Source of the DNA: Cichorium intybus
Lineage: Eukaryota; Streptophyta; Magnoliopsida; Asterales; Asteraceae
Direction: 5' to 3'
Length of the DNA: 64,000 nucleotides
NCBI GenBank assembly: GCA_023525715.1
Contig: CM042016.1
Span: forward strand, 63,357,382 to 63,421,381
Of this stretch, positions 1-10,235 are shown piece after piece. The translations under genes and the position numbers were made by a program. The notes beneath the pieces are model-generated. The model had not been told where the DNA came from, did not search any database, and saw nothing but the letters and a program-made list of their open reading frames with translations. Position 1 is the stretch's first letter; every line of letters starts with the position of its first letter.

Positions 1-9
1 CTACCTCCT

Positions 10-840
10 CTAATTCCGACAACTGAGTTTCCTTTCCTTTCCTGCTTCCGTGTAGTCCATGTTGACTTGTTTGATTGCCCATAAGGCACGATTGGGAAGC
101 TCAACCAGGAGATGACAGCCTTTTCCATAAACCAACCGATATGGAGTTGTTTCAATCGGTGTCTTGTAAGCAGTGCGGTATGCCCAAAGCGCATCATCCA
201 ACCGAAGTGACCAATCCTTTCTATCAATCTTGACAGTCTTTTGCAGGATTTCCTTTATTTGCCTATTAGATACTTCCACTTGGCCACTCGTCTGAGGATG
301 GTAGGGTGTTGCAATCCGATGATTTACTCCATAGTGCTTTAGCAATCTTCCAAATTTAAAATTCTTGAAGTGGGACCCTCCATCACTAATGATTACTCGC
401 GGAACTTCATGCATAGTGAAAATGTTTTTCTTCACAAATCTACACACCACATGGTGGTCATTCGTACGGGTTGCCTCTGCTTCGATCCATTTAGACACAT
501 AATCCACTGCTACTAGAATGTAGACATAACCATGTGACGTAGGAAATGGACCCATGAAGTCAATTCCCCAGACATTGAAAATGTCCACTACCAAGATTGG
601 ATTTAAGGGCATCTGATCCTTTTTTGATATGTTCCCTAACTGCTGGCAATTGAGGCATTCCTTAGCAGTTTGATGTGTGTCTCTAAAAATTGTTGGCCAA
701 TATAATCCAGCTTCGAGAACCTTGTATCCTGTCTTTTTACCACTAAAATGCCCTCCACATGCTGATGCATGGCAATGCTCCAATACCTCACCGATTTCAC
801 TATCAGGCACACATCGCTGAATTATTTGATCCTCTCCCAC
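10..840 (-). pseudogene. Element A integrase (HHCC finger + catalytic core)
   Basis: An open segment of 276 residues carrying most of a Ty3/gypsy integrase, which inserts retroelement cDNA into the genome. The N-terminal HHCC zinc finger is at about residues 23-68 (ending in ECLNCQQLG). The catalytic core follows, with the first Asp in GIDFMGPF, the second in ISDGGSHF and the Glu in GQVEVSNRQIKEIL. The conserved WIEAEA and YHPQTSGQ boxes are present. Upstream it is continuous with the RNase H region through several stops, so its ATG is not a real start but part of the gag-pol frame. The C-terminal end of the frame stops near the window edge. Identification is firm; function is unlikely because the polyprotein is broken. 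Confidence 0.92.
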
Positions 841-2660
841 TTTGAAAAGGTCAGGGTCATCCTATATAAATCTTTTTGCATATGTGCGGAACTGCTTTTG
901 TCTTTGTTTTTTCCAATCTGTCGGTATTGCTCCTGTAGCCAAGAAATTCACATAGTTCGCGTACCAAGGAGCTCCAGTAAGCTCCAGCAGCTACTCATCC
1001 GGGAAGGAATCCTTAATTCCTGCTTCCAATCCTTCAGCTGGAAATCGAGAAAGATGGTCTGCCATGACATTCTCTGCTCCCTTCTTGTCTTTAATCTCCA
1101 CATCGAATTCTTGCAAAAGAAGTATCCATCTAGTCAATCTAGGTTTACACTCCTTCTTAGCGAGTAAGTGTCTAACGACACTATGATTGGTATAAACTAC
1201 TACCTTGGACCCCCAAATGTATTATCGAAACTTGCCTAGTGAAAATACTACGTCAAGTAATTCTTTTTCAGTAGTTGTATAATTTAATTGAGCTTCAGAA
1301 AAAGTTTTACTAGCATAACAAATGACTACAGGTTTCCGATCAATTTTCTGACCTAATACTGCACCAGCAGCATAGTCACTGGCATCACACATTATTTCAA
1401 ACGGTTGAGTCCAATCAGGCGGTTTCAGGATAGGAGCCTCAACCAATTTATTTTTGAGGATATTGAATGCTTTTACACATTCATCATCAAAAATGAATGG
1501 TGCACCTTTCAAGAGAAGACCGCAGAGGGGTTTGGAGATGGTACTAAAGTCTTTGATAAACCTACGATAGAAACCCACGTGTCCTAGGAATGATCTAACC
1601 CCTTTCACTGATGTTAGGGGTGGCAATATGGATATGACCTTGACTTTAGCATGATCAACCACGAACCCTCTCTTAGAGACTACGTGACCTAACACTATCC
1701 CTTCTTTGACCATGAAGTGGCTTAATTTTTTCCCAGGAAAGCACCAAATTGGATTCGACACATCTTTCCAACACTTTCTCCAATTGTCCCAAGCAGGCTT
1801 CGAACGTCGGTCCAAAAATTGAAAAAGTCATCCATGAAGATTTCTAATGCATCACCAATCATATCAGAAAAGATCGCCATCATGCATCATTGAAATGTAG
1901 CAGGCGCATTACACAAACCGAATGACATTCTGCGAAAAGCAAAGGTGCCATAAGGACACGTGAATGTTGTCTTTGCCTGATCCTCTGGGTGGATTGCAAT
2001 CTGATTGTACCTAGAATACCCATCCAAAAAACAGTATTACTTTTATCCTGCTAGCTTCTCCACAATCTGAACAATGAACGGCAATGGAAAGTGGTCTTTA
2101 GACGTAGCAGTGTTGAGTTTTCGATAATCAATACAGACTCTCCATCCAGTTACGGGCCTTGTGGATACCTTGTCACCATCCTTCGTATCCACAACAGTTA
2201 TTCCAAACTTCTTTGGCAATGTCTGTGTCGGACTAACCCATTCGCTGTCAGAAATCGGGTATATGATTCCAGCGTCTAACCATTTGAGAACCTCCTTTTT
2301 GACAACTTCCTTTAGATTTGGATTTAATCTCCTTTGCGTATCCCTGGATGGTTTCGCACCTTCTTCTGTGATGATTCTATGCATGCACGTGGTCGGGCTA
2401 ATACCTTTTAAGTCTGCGATCGTCTAACCAATGGCCTCATTGTGCTTAGACAATACCTTGAGCAATTCCTTTTCTTGTTCCCCCATCAAGTCTACTGTTA
2501 AAATCACGGGCAAAGTATCATTGTCCCCTAAAAAGGCATACTTTAAGTGTTCTGGTAGCGGCTTTAATTCCAACTTCGGTGGTTCTTGTAAGGAGGGTTT
2601 CATCGTCCTTGGAATCTCTGTCGGTAACTTCTCTATGTGAGCGCATTCTTCAGACTTCAT
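841..2660 (-). pseudogene. Element A reverse transcriptase and RNase H (broken)
   Basis: Remnant of the pol core that copies element RNA into DNA. From right to left: an acidic spacer (2660-2424), an RT fragment at 2384-2043 with WVSPTQTLPKK and the GWRVCIDYRKLN box, then a decayed RT palm near 2030-1820 in which an FMDDF catalytic box can be read between stops, and the RT thumb plus RNase H at 1815-1222. RNase H motifs include MCDASDYAAGAVLGQ and YTTTEKELL. A further stretch to 841 reads as RNase H end and linker (HLSRFPAEG) with stops. At least six stops break the frame, near 2424, 2043, 1816, 1222, 990 and 860. Clear family match, non-functional. Confidence 0.9.
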
Positions 2661-2738
2661 ACCCTTCTCTCCTTCTACTTATTTTTGCTGCTCATCATTT
2701 TCAACACTTCCTTCGTCTTGAGTCTCACTCGCCTCTGA

Positions 2739-3335
2739 TTAAAGCACCTCTAGAGTGTACTGTTGCACTAGCTCATCTATAATATCTACCTGATAACACT
2801 CCTCTTCTTCCATGCCACTTCCCTTAACGTTGGCATTGAAAATATTGATCTTGGCCTGTTGGTGCCCAAAAGATATTCCCATTTCTCCAGTGCGACAAGC
2901 GATATTTGCGTTGGCCGTGGCCAAAAATGGTCGCCCTAAAATGATCGTGGGTTGTTCTCCATTGGTCGCCTGACGAGTGTCCAAAACTAGAAAATCTGCT
3001 GGGTAGTAAAATTCTCGGACCTTGATGATGACATCAAATAACATTCCCCTGGGGATCTTTGTAGATTTATCTGCCAATTGCAAAATTACATCGGTAGATC
3101 TCATGGTGCCAAACTCGTGCTTGTCGAATAATTGTCCAGGTAATATGTTCACACTTGCACCTAAATCTAACAAAGCCCTTTTTATGTGCACATCACCTAG
3201 ATCCACAGAGATGAGAGGCACTCCAGGAACGTTCATCTTTGGAGGAAGGGTGTCCATTAAGATAGAGCTTACATTCTCAGGTAAGCTAATCATCTTAGAC
3301 AAATGGGACAAGATATGTTTCTTATGTATGCACAT
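2739..3335 (-). pseudogene. Element A aspartic protease region
   Basis: An open stretch of 198 residues covering the Athila-type protease that cleaves the polyprotein. The active-site box reads LLDLGASVNILP at about residues 56-67; Athila-type elements use DLGAS where retroviruses have DSGAS or DTGAS. The partner motif IILGRPFLATANA follows about 75 residues later, the usual position of the ILGR/K flap-side box. A stop (about 3420) separates it from the gag end on the right and another (2739) from the RT spacer on the left. The in-frame ATG at 3335 is internal to the polyprotein and not a likely start. Confidence 0.88.
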
Positions 3336-3419
3336 GTCCTTGAGAAACTTAGCATATGCAGGAACTTCCTTAATGAGTTTAACTAGTGGAATGTTAACCT
3401 TAATTTGACTAAACAGTTC

Positions 3420-3908
3420 CTACATATCTTCAGCCTGTGGTCCCTTCTTCCCATATGGTCTTTTCTCTGTCTTTTCCAAAGCTGTAGGAAAAGGAACTGT
3501 CCCATTTGATTCTCCTTTCTCCCATGTACTCGTTTGCTTCTTCTTCTTCGCTTGTTCCTCCTTATCTTTCTTTTCTTCTTTCTCCATCTCTTCTTTTTCA
3601 TCAAAGATTATCTCTACATCACTATCTTCGTCCATGGGCGGGGCTGTATCCTTGTTATCCACTTTCTTCCCGCTCCTAAGCGTGGTCACCTAATTTACTT
3701 GTACCTTTGACGTATGCGCCCTTTCCTGAGCTCTATCCTCTTCCATCTTAATAATCAATTCTCCTAACTTCAGAATTGCTTCTGAATTAGACTTCTCCAC
3801 TTCCTGAAGCTTGACTAACATCCCAAGGATTTCCTGTATACCAATGTTTACTCCTCCTGCTGGCGGTGGATGTTGTACTTGCTGCTGCCTCATTGGTTGT
3901 TGTCTCAC
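3420..3908 (-). pseudogene. Element A gag/protease linker (LRSGK region)
   Basis: Two adjoining open stretches between the gag zinc knuckle and the protease. The first (3908-3690) is glutamine-rich then amphipathic. The second (3689-3420) opens with TTLRSGKKV, a box that typically follows gag in Athila-type elements, then a highly charged Glu/Lys run. They are in the expected order between nucleocapsid and protease and have stops at both junctions. No enzymatic function is suggested. Confidence 0.75.
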
Positions 3909-4015
3909 TTCCGTTGTTGATTGCTTCGGAATGGTCTTGGTGCGTTGTGAAATCGACCATACCCATGCACTTGACTAATCTCTTCATGGGTCATTGAGCA
4001 CTCATTATGATTATG

Positions 4016-5383
4016 TCATATACCCCCACATGTATTGCATATAACTTGCCCATGCAACACATATGCTCCCTTCTCTTGCTGAAACCTAGCGAGCATTTGA
4101 TTAAACTTCTTACTCACAGCACTTAACTCTTTCTGAATTTCTGTCTTCCATTTGCTTTCTGCTTCAACATTTGCTACATAAACTGTGTTATCCTTCATGG
4201 TTCCAGTGACTTTCGATCCTAAGCTCAACTGCTCCAGGAATCTCTAAGCATCTTCTGGCTCTTGCCACATAAATGTCTCACTTGATGAGCCATTTATCAT
4301 TGCTTGATGTGTTTCGGTGACTCCTTCGAAGAACAATTTTACTAACTGCCATTTAGGAACTTCATGATGCGGGCAGGATCGCAATAACTCCTTTAACCTA
4401 TCAAACGCTTCATGGAAAGCCTCTCCAGGCTGCTGCTGAAAGTTTTGAATTTCTCGTCTGACCTCCGTTGTTTTACTAACTGGGTAGAATTCTTGTAAAA
4501 ATTTCGCCTTGAGTTGATCCCAACTAGTGATACTATTAGATGGAAGAGAAGTTAACCAATATTTGGCCTTATCCTTTAGTGTGAAAGGAAATAATCTTAA
4601 TCTAAAAGCATCCATATTGGCATTTCTATGAGTATTAGCATTTGCGATAGATATGAACTCATACAAATGATTGTATGGGTCATCAGTTTTATATCCTCTG
4701 AATTGAGTTAATATTCCTATCAGCTGAGGCCTAATTTCTACTTGAGATTCAATATTGTCAGGAATGTAAATTGGCGACGAGTCATCATATTCCCGTGGCT
4801 GGAAATGTGATGCAATTGATTGCCTTCTCGGTTGTGCAAAATATAAAGGTTGGGCAAGATTACCGTAAGGGTGATGACCGTTATATTCCTGCTGACCTTG
4901 TGGTGGTTGATACTGTGGTGCTCTTCTCAGAGGTCCTCGACCTCGGTTCCTGGGTTGCTGTGGTGGTGGTGGAACCCATCCTTCATCTTCTTCATCATAT
5001 CTCTCCTCTTCCTCTGGATACTGGTACTGTTGCTGAAGAGGTGGTTGGTATTGTTTTGGTTGTGTAGGTTGGAATGTAGGTTGAGGTTTAAATAGAACTG
5101 GTTGTGGTTGAGAAAATGGTTGAGAAGTTGGTGTCTGCTGTCTAGAGACTGGGGTGCCATCACGGGTCGGCTCTCCCCAAGACATTGCAGATGTGAATGG
5201 ATTGGTGGATTGTGGTTGTGATACTGGTGGAAATGGTGGAATTGATGGCGGAGTGCATGATGGTATGGGTACAGGGGCTGAAACTGCACCACCAGAAGCA
5301 CTCGTGCTCCCGAATTGAAACTCCAAAACCGGGGGAATAAAAGACATCCCCGTTGCCTCACCTGATGGTTCCCTGGGCAACAC
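4016..5383 (-). pseudogene. Element A gag (capsid and nucleocapsid), broken
   Basis: Gag forms the virus-like particle and packages element RNA. From the ATG at 5383: about 200 residues of Pro/Gln-rich sequence, then a retrotransposon gag domain (from FRGYKTDDPYNHLYEF through YWLTSLPSNSITSWDQLKAKFLQEFYP to EAFDRLKELLRSCPHHEVP). The frame is cut by TAG at 4244-4246 and resumes at once in the same frame. It reaches a CCHC zinc knuckle (CNTC, then His and Cys at the right spacing near 3995-4035) that contains a TGA at 4013-4015. Apart from these stops the domain layout is normal. The start is chosen as the first ATG downstream of the primer site. Confidence 0.9.
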
Positions 5384-5627
5384 TTACTCCACTACTACTG
5401 ATATAACTAAAACTCATTGTATTTAAACGCCTACGTGCACGGATTTTGCGCGCAGTTCGCTCAATCTCTGAGTCAAAATGCAAAGGGGATACTTGCTCAC
5501 CCCTGCGGGTACGCATGCACTAATGCAACACGCCCGCAAAATCAAAAACCAAAAACTTGATCAAATGAAACTCAAAGAAAATCAAGAAACTAGAATTCCT
5601 ACTAATCACCTAATCTAAGCTCACAGC

Positions 5628-5645
5628 TCCCCGGCAACGGCGCCA
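5628..5645 (-). other. Primer-binding site (tRNA-Asp), element A
   Basis: The plus-strand 18-mer TCCCCGGCAACGGCGCCA is the 3' end of plant tRNA-Asp, so the minus strand is an 18-nt primer-binding site for it. It sits 5 nt inside the 5' LTR, as expected for first-strand priming. The same site recurs in element C, and degraded in B. Confidence 0.9.
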
Positions 5646-5650
5646 AAATT

Positions 5651-6779
5651 TGACATCGCAGCAGTTGTCGTGCGGTCAAAAATAAGAGAAACCTAACACA
5701 CACTAGCACAGTGGTAGTCAGGGTCGATCCGCAGGAGCTACGTGGTCAGACCAGATGACAGATTACCAACTATAGTGTCACGCTATAGTCGGAGGACTTC
5801 AGTTTCCAAACCCTTGCCACTAAAACTTAGAAAATGCTAAACTAAACAATCCCAAAACAAGCATAGACTAAGCTAAGCTTCAAACCAAACCTAGTTACTT
5901 TCTGAAATCAGAAGTGCATCTCTAATTCAGAAGTAAACAAGGGCATCCAACAATCCAAATATAAACCAAAACAAGGCATGGACTAAACCAAGAACTAAGG
6001 TCCAATGGGATAGTCAATGGCTAAAGTTCAAACCTAAAAGACTAACCTAATTGGCTACTGAAATCAGCGAGGGAAAATAGTCCAACAAGGTCAAATCAAA
6101 CATCCAAACACACCACAAGCATGCAAAACCAATAACAATCATCAAAACACCGAAAAACAAAGATTACTTGTAGCCAAAGGCTTCTCATTAACCGAAAATG
6201 AATTCAAATGATCCAATACAGTCACCAATACTGAAAAACAGTAAACTAAAGTGCTCAAGGTCAGTGGTTGTCACTCCCAAAGACCCTAGCCACTATTGCT
6301 AACTAAAACTAAAATGAAATTAAATTCTAAAACATAAAATACCAATTGAGAGGTTGCTGATGCTTAATCACGGAGTGAAAGAGCCTTCATGTCGTTTTTC
6401 CACCGGGTCTTTGCTAGGGTTTTCGGCTATAAATGGCTCTATTTATAGTTGCAATTTTCCCGCAGCCGCGTCGTGCAATTAAGTAAACCGCGGAGCGCGT
6501 AAGACTTTATCCCCGTTTCTTCGGACTTTGAATTTTGTTCCATCGCCTTGTATCCGCGGCGCGCCTTCTTGATTCCCGCGGCGCGCGTACGTATTTTCCT
6601 GATTTTATCTTCTTCTCCAAACTTCCTCCAATTTGTACGCTTTTGGTCCTTGTTTACATTATTTTCTTCCAAACAAGTACTGGCACGAAAAGTGAGAATA
6701 CCACGATATATATGATACAATTTCACTAAGAATAGGGCTCAACAACGACTAAAATATGTAATATCACTAGGCGTTGTCA
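5651..6779 (-). repeat. Element A 5' LTR
   Basis: 1129-bp LTR with ends TGACA...TGTCA, matching the LTRs of element C over most of its length. It is about 150 bp longer because a segment around 5850-6060 appears partly duplicated (two variants of a block ending in 'aaatcag'). A TATA box for minus-strand transcription lies at 6439-6448, followed downstream by GC-rich CGCGGCGCGC-type repeats (6463-6595). Confidence 0.9.
6439..6448 (-). promoter_or_regulatory. TATA box in element A LTR
   Basis: Minus-strand CTATAAATAG. The same 10-mer is at the same place in both LTRs of C (20391-20400 and 25688-25697), and a relative is in B (11741-11752). It would start transcription towards gag. Confidence 0.7.
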
Positions 6780-7021
6780 GTACGTGCATGCCTTATATAT
6801 TCTAAACTAATTATGGAATGGACAGGCCCACCCATTTATTGATCGACTAAACAAAAGGCAATATTACATGCGCAATTGCCTCAATAATAAATGACCTAAC
6901 AAAAACGATGATAACAGCCTTAGCCAACATTAGCATCGCTAATGTTATCATTAGCATTGGTATTGTGATCATTAGCGGCACTAATGTCCCTTAAACCCCT
7001 TTTTTCCAAAATTTTCCTCGT

Positions 7022-7828
7022 TTAATCCGCGAACTTTGGCTCTTTGAAACTCAGAACTTGACTTCTCGGGATTAGGGTCTTACAATCGGAGGACATAATA
7101 TTGGTATGCTCCCGAATGTCCTCATCGATTCTGTTGATAACATCCAACTGTGCACTTATTAATGGGTCATTTATTAATGGGTCATGAGTGGCGAGAAAAT
7201 TATGTTTCCCGTTTTCAACAACCACATCGTCGTCGACATCTTCTTGGTCATCGTCCGACAGCTGGATCGACACCAAAAGTGAGCGACTGACATTGTCTGG
7301 TGATGGTATGGATTCACTCATCAACATTATTGAAAACATCAAAAGTTTATGGGTAGGGGTAGTATTGTTATCTACAACCTCCTCCTCAACAACCATTTTG
7401 ACCATCTCAGTGGTCTCTTAAATCTCCCAAGGTTTATCTTCTTCCATCACATGTTCAGTTGATGTAGGATCACACACAAAATCATTGGTATTAAAATCAC
7501 TCGCCTCAGTTTCGAGCAAGTGTGGCTGGAGCCCCAACCGATCCCGCAGCTGATCTGCTGAATTTTTCATTACCGAAAGGGATTTAGCCATATCTTTCGT
7601 CGCTTGGACCCATTCAGGAAGCAGATCCAAGATCCAATCCAACTTTGCATTTAACAAAGGGTTAGGATTTTGGTCGTTCACAGAACACAACTCAGCAAAA
7701 TTTCCAGATTGATTCGGCTCCTCAGTCCCCAACCCATTGTTATTGAATGATCCATTGTAGCAATCATTCTCGTAATAGCTGTTGGTTGTGCCACCATATT
7801 CCCCACATCTATCCTGATTGGTGTACAT
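7022..7828 (-). pseudogene. Athila-like leader ORF of element B (unknown function)
   Basis: Two consecutive open stretches (7828-7418, 136 residues; 7405-7022, 127 residues) in the same frame, separated by one TAA-type stop at 7418-7420. The protein is acidic, rich in Asn/Tyr at the start and Asp/Glu later, with no zinc knuckle or enzymatic motif. It is clearly homologous to the leader ORF of element C (23905-24938): both contain a VMEE/VMEG...PWE box, ETTEMV, VVEEEVV, ESIPSP and a Leu-Asp-Val-Ile-Asn repeat. It sits directly downstream of a tRNA-Asp primer site. I do not recognise a known domain; a gag-like or leader role is only inferred from position. Confidence 0.6.
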
Positions 7829-7849
7829 GTTTTGTTCGTATTGAGTTAG

Positions 7850-9048
7850 ACTTTCATAACCATTGTCACTGAATGATCCATTGTAGTAATCATTTTCATG
7901 ATGGTTATAGACCGGGCCATCATAACACGTGTATTTGGCCGTTTACATGTAATCGCGCATTATGAGGACGTACACATACAAAAAATAAAAGAACTAAAAT
8001 CAAACATCAACAGAGAAATCAAAAATTGAAGAGTGTCAAGCGCACAACCCCGGGCAATGGCGCCAAAATTTGACGGCTTCGTAGTCGTTGATGCGGTCAA
8101 AATACAAAATAAAACCTTACAGTCCATTAGTAACGGTAAGTAAGGGTCGAACCAAGAAGTTCATCGTTGGCACTTTGTGTCACAATATGACCAATCTATA
8201 GTGTCACTCTATAGACGATTTCTAGTCATACACTCGATCCCAAAAGAACTCAAAAACATGAAACTGAAACTAATATAATAATCCACACCGAAGTGACAGA
8301 ACACAATCAACTAACCCTACTATTTTGATCTCGAGATCAATTCAAAAAATCAGATGCAAAGCAAATTAAAAACAGCTAAACGAAGAACAATTAAAAAATA
8401 CCGAATCATAACTTGTGATAAAATAGAATTATATATACTACATTAAACCAAACCCAAATCAGAGCCAAATACTTCCATAACCATTGTCATTTAATGATCC
8501 GTTGTAGTAATCATTCTCATGATAGTTATAGACCGAGCCACCACAACACGTGTATTGGCCCGTGTACATGTAATCGCACATTAAGAGGATGTACACATAC
8601 AGAAAATAAAAGAACTAAAATCAAACATCAACAGAGAAATCAAAAATTGATAGATTGTCATGCGCACAACTACCGAGCAATGACGCCAAAATTTGACGGC
8701 TTCGCAGTCGTTGATGCGGTCAAAAATATAAAATAAAACCTTACAGTCCACTAGTAACGGTAAGTAAGGGTCGAACCAAGAAGTTCGTCGTTGGCACTTT
8801 GTGTCATACACTCGATCTCGAAAGAACTCAAAAACATGAAACTGAAACTAATCTAATAATCCACACCGGAGTAACAGATCACAATCAACTAACCCTACTA
8901 TTTTGATCTCGAGATCAATTCAGAAAATCAGATCCAAAGCAAATTAAAAACAGCTAAACGAAGAACAATTAAACAATACCAAATCATAACTTGCGATAAA
9001 ATAGAATTAAATAAACTACATTAAACCAAACCCAAATCAGAGCCAAAT
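7850..9048. repeat. 621-bp tandem duplication across B's PBS/LTR junction
   Basis: Copy 1 is 7850-8470 and copy 2 is 8471-9048. Each carries the start of the leader ORF, a degraded tRNA-Asp primer site (8048-8065 and 8671-8688) and the first few hundred bases of the LTR (starting TGACGG at 8071 and 8694). Copy 2 lacks about 40 bp (the 'ctatagtgtcactctatag' dyad) present in copy 1. Confidence 0.85.
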
Positions 9049-9589
9049 GCTTCTAAAAATAGGAACTAATCAAGATTCACGTGGTCGATACTGTTCTACA
9101 TGTCAGAACCTGCGATCACACGTGTCAAACGAAAAACTTAAAAACGATAAAAAGACTAAAAGCTAACCAACTATTAAATCTACTGCCAAAACTACGAATT
9201 TTTTAGTCAAAGAATGTAACAAACAACTTTTTGAAAAACAAATACACCCAAAAAAATTACTTTTAAACATAGTTTATAAAACAAAACCATATTTGTAGGT
9301 GTATATTTCACATACAAAGGGGTACAAGTGTATCAAGGGAGTACAAAATATAATGAAACTCCCTCCAAACCGGGCTGATACTTTCGTCATCTACATCCCC
9401 TAGGCTATGTTTGTTTACCTCTTAATTGCAAAATTAAGAGGCAACCACTTAATTTTTAAGTTTAAGGGTGTTTGATTACGACATATTTTTACCTCTTAAT
9501 TAAAACGTTATCTCTATATGGTTAAGGGATATAAGCATGTCTGATTAAAAAAGAGATGGGAAATATACGTAAATAGCCCTAATCCCGCC

Positions 9590-9915
9590 TCACACACATC
9601 CGCTCCTTTGTCCCTCTTCTCTTTCAATCGCGACACAAGGAAGACCCAAATCGACTGATGCCCTAGATGCATCCCTCTCATCTCCAACATCCTCCACCGT
9701 CGTAGGAAGGGGAGACCCAACACCACAGCCTGCCTTTCGCCTGCTCCGTCGCAGGAAAGCTTCATCGATCGATGCTTTTTGCCTTCTACCTCATCTTCGA
9801 TACCCAATGCCACTATCTTCTCTGGCTCACCTCCGACGTCGTTGCTGCTTTCCTGCTCACCTCCGACGTCGCTGATGCTTTCCGGCTCACCTCCGACGCC
9901 GCTGCTCTTCTTCTT
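9590..9915. other. GC-rich segment inside the Harbinger-like element
   Basis: About 325 bp with markedly higher GC than the AT-rich arms. It contains near-repeats of a 27-bp 'gctcacctccgacgtcgctg' type unit (9826-9903). It could be captured host exon or UTR sequence, but I recognise no protein in any frame. Confidence 0.35.
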
Positions 9916-9957
9916 CAAGAGTTATAAGATATTACTCATGGTTATCTTGTTGCTATG

Positions 9958-10235
9958 TTTCTGAAATTTCTGATTTTGTGATTTTGTGAAGATAATTCGG
10001 ATTTTGTGTTAAGTTTACAATGAAATCTGATTTTTCTTGTTGTAATGTTGCTGAAATTCTGAGTTTGTGGAATGTTTACATTGAAATCTGATTTTCTTTG
10101 TTGCAATGGTGTTGAATGTTCTGATTTTGTGTTCGCTGTTATATTGAAGGCTGATTTTCGTGAAATGTTGTTTGTTATCTTTGCTGAAATGTTCAAATGC
10201 TTCTGAAATTTGGTTTGATGTTGGTTATCTTTTTG
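9958..10235. repeat. Degenerate tandem repeat in the Harbinger-like element
   Basis: Four or so imperfect units of about 65-70 bp built on 'gaaatctgatttt..ttgttg.aatgttgctgaa' with drifted copies. Non-coding. Confidence 0.55.

Larger units (their letters stand above)
1..6779 (-). mobile_element. Athila-type Ty3/gypsy retrotransposon A (partial)
   Basis: Minus-strand LTR retrotransposon whose 5' LTR (5651-6779) lies at the right; its 3' half runs off the left edge. Read leftwards it has a tRNA-Asp primer site, gag with a zinc knuckle, an aspartic protease, RT, RNase H and an integrase with an HHCC finger and DDE core. That order, the LRSGK box after gag, the DLGAS protease and the tRNA-Asp primer are Athila/Calypso traits from family knowledge. 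In-frame stops and frame changes interrupt gag and pol, so this copy is dead. The 5 bp right of the LTR are GTACG; the partner duplication would lie outside the window. Confidence 0.93.

Noticed and set aside
5628..5645. tRNA-Asp gene
   Set aside because: Only the last 18 nt match; there is no cloverleaf. It is a primer-binding site.
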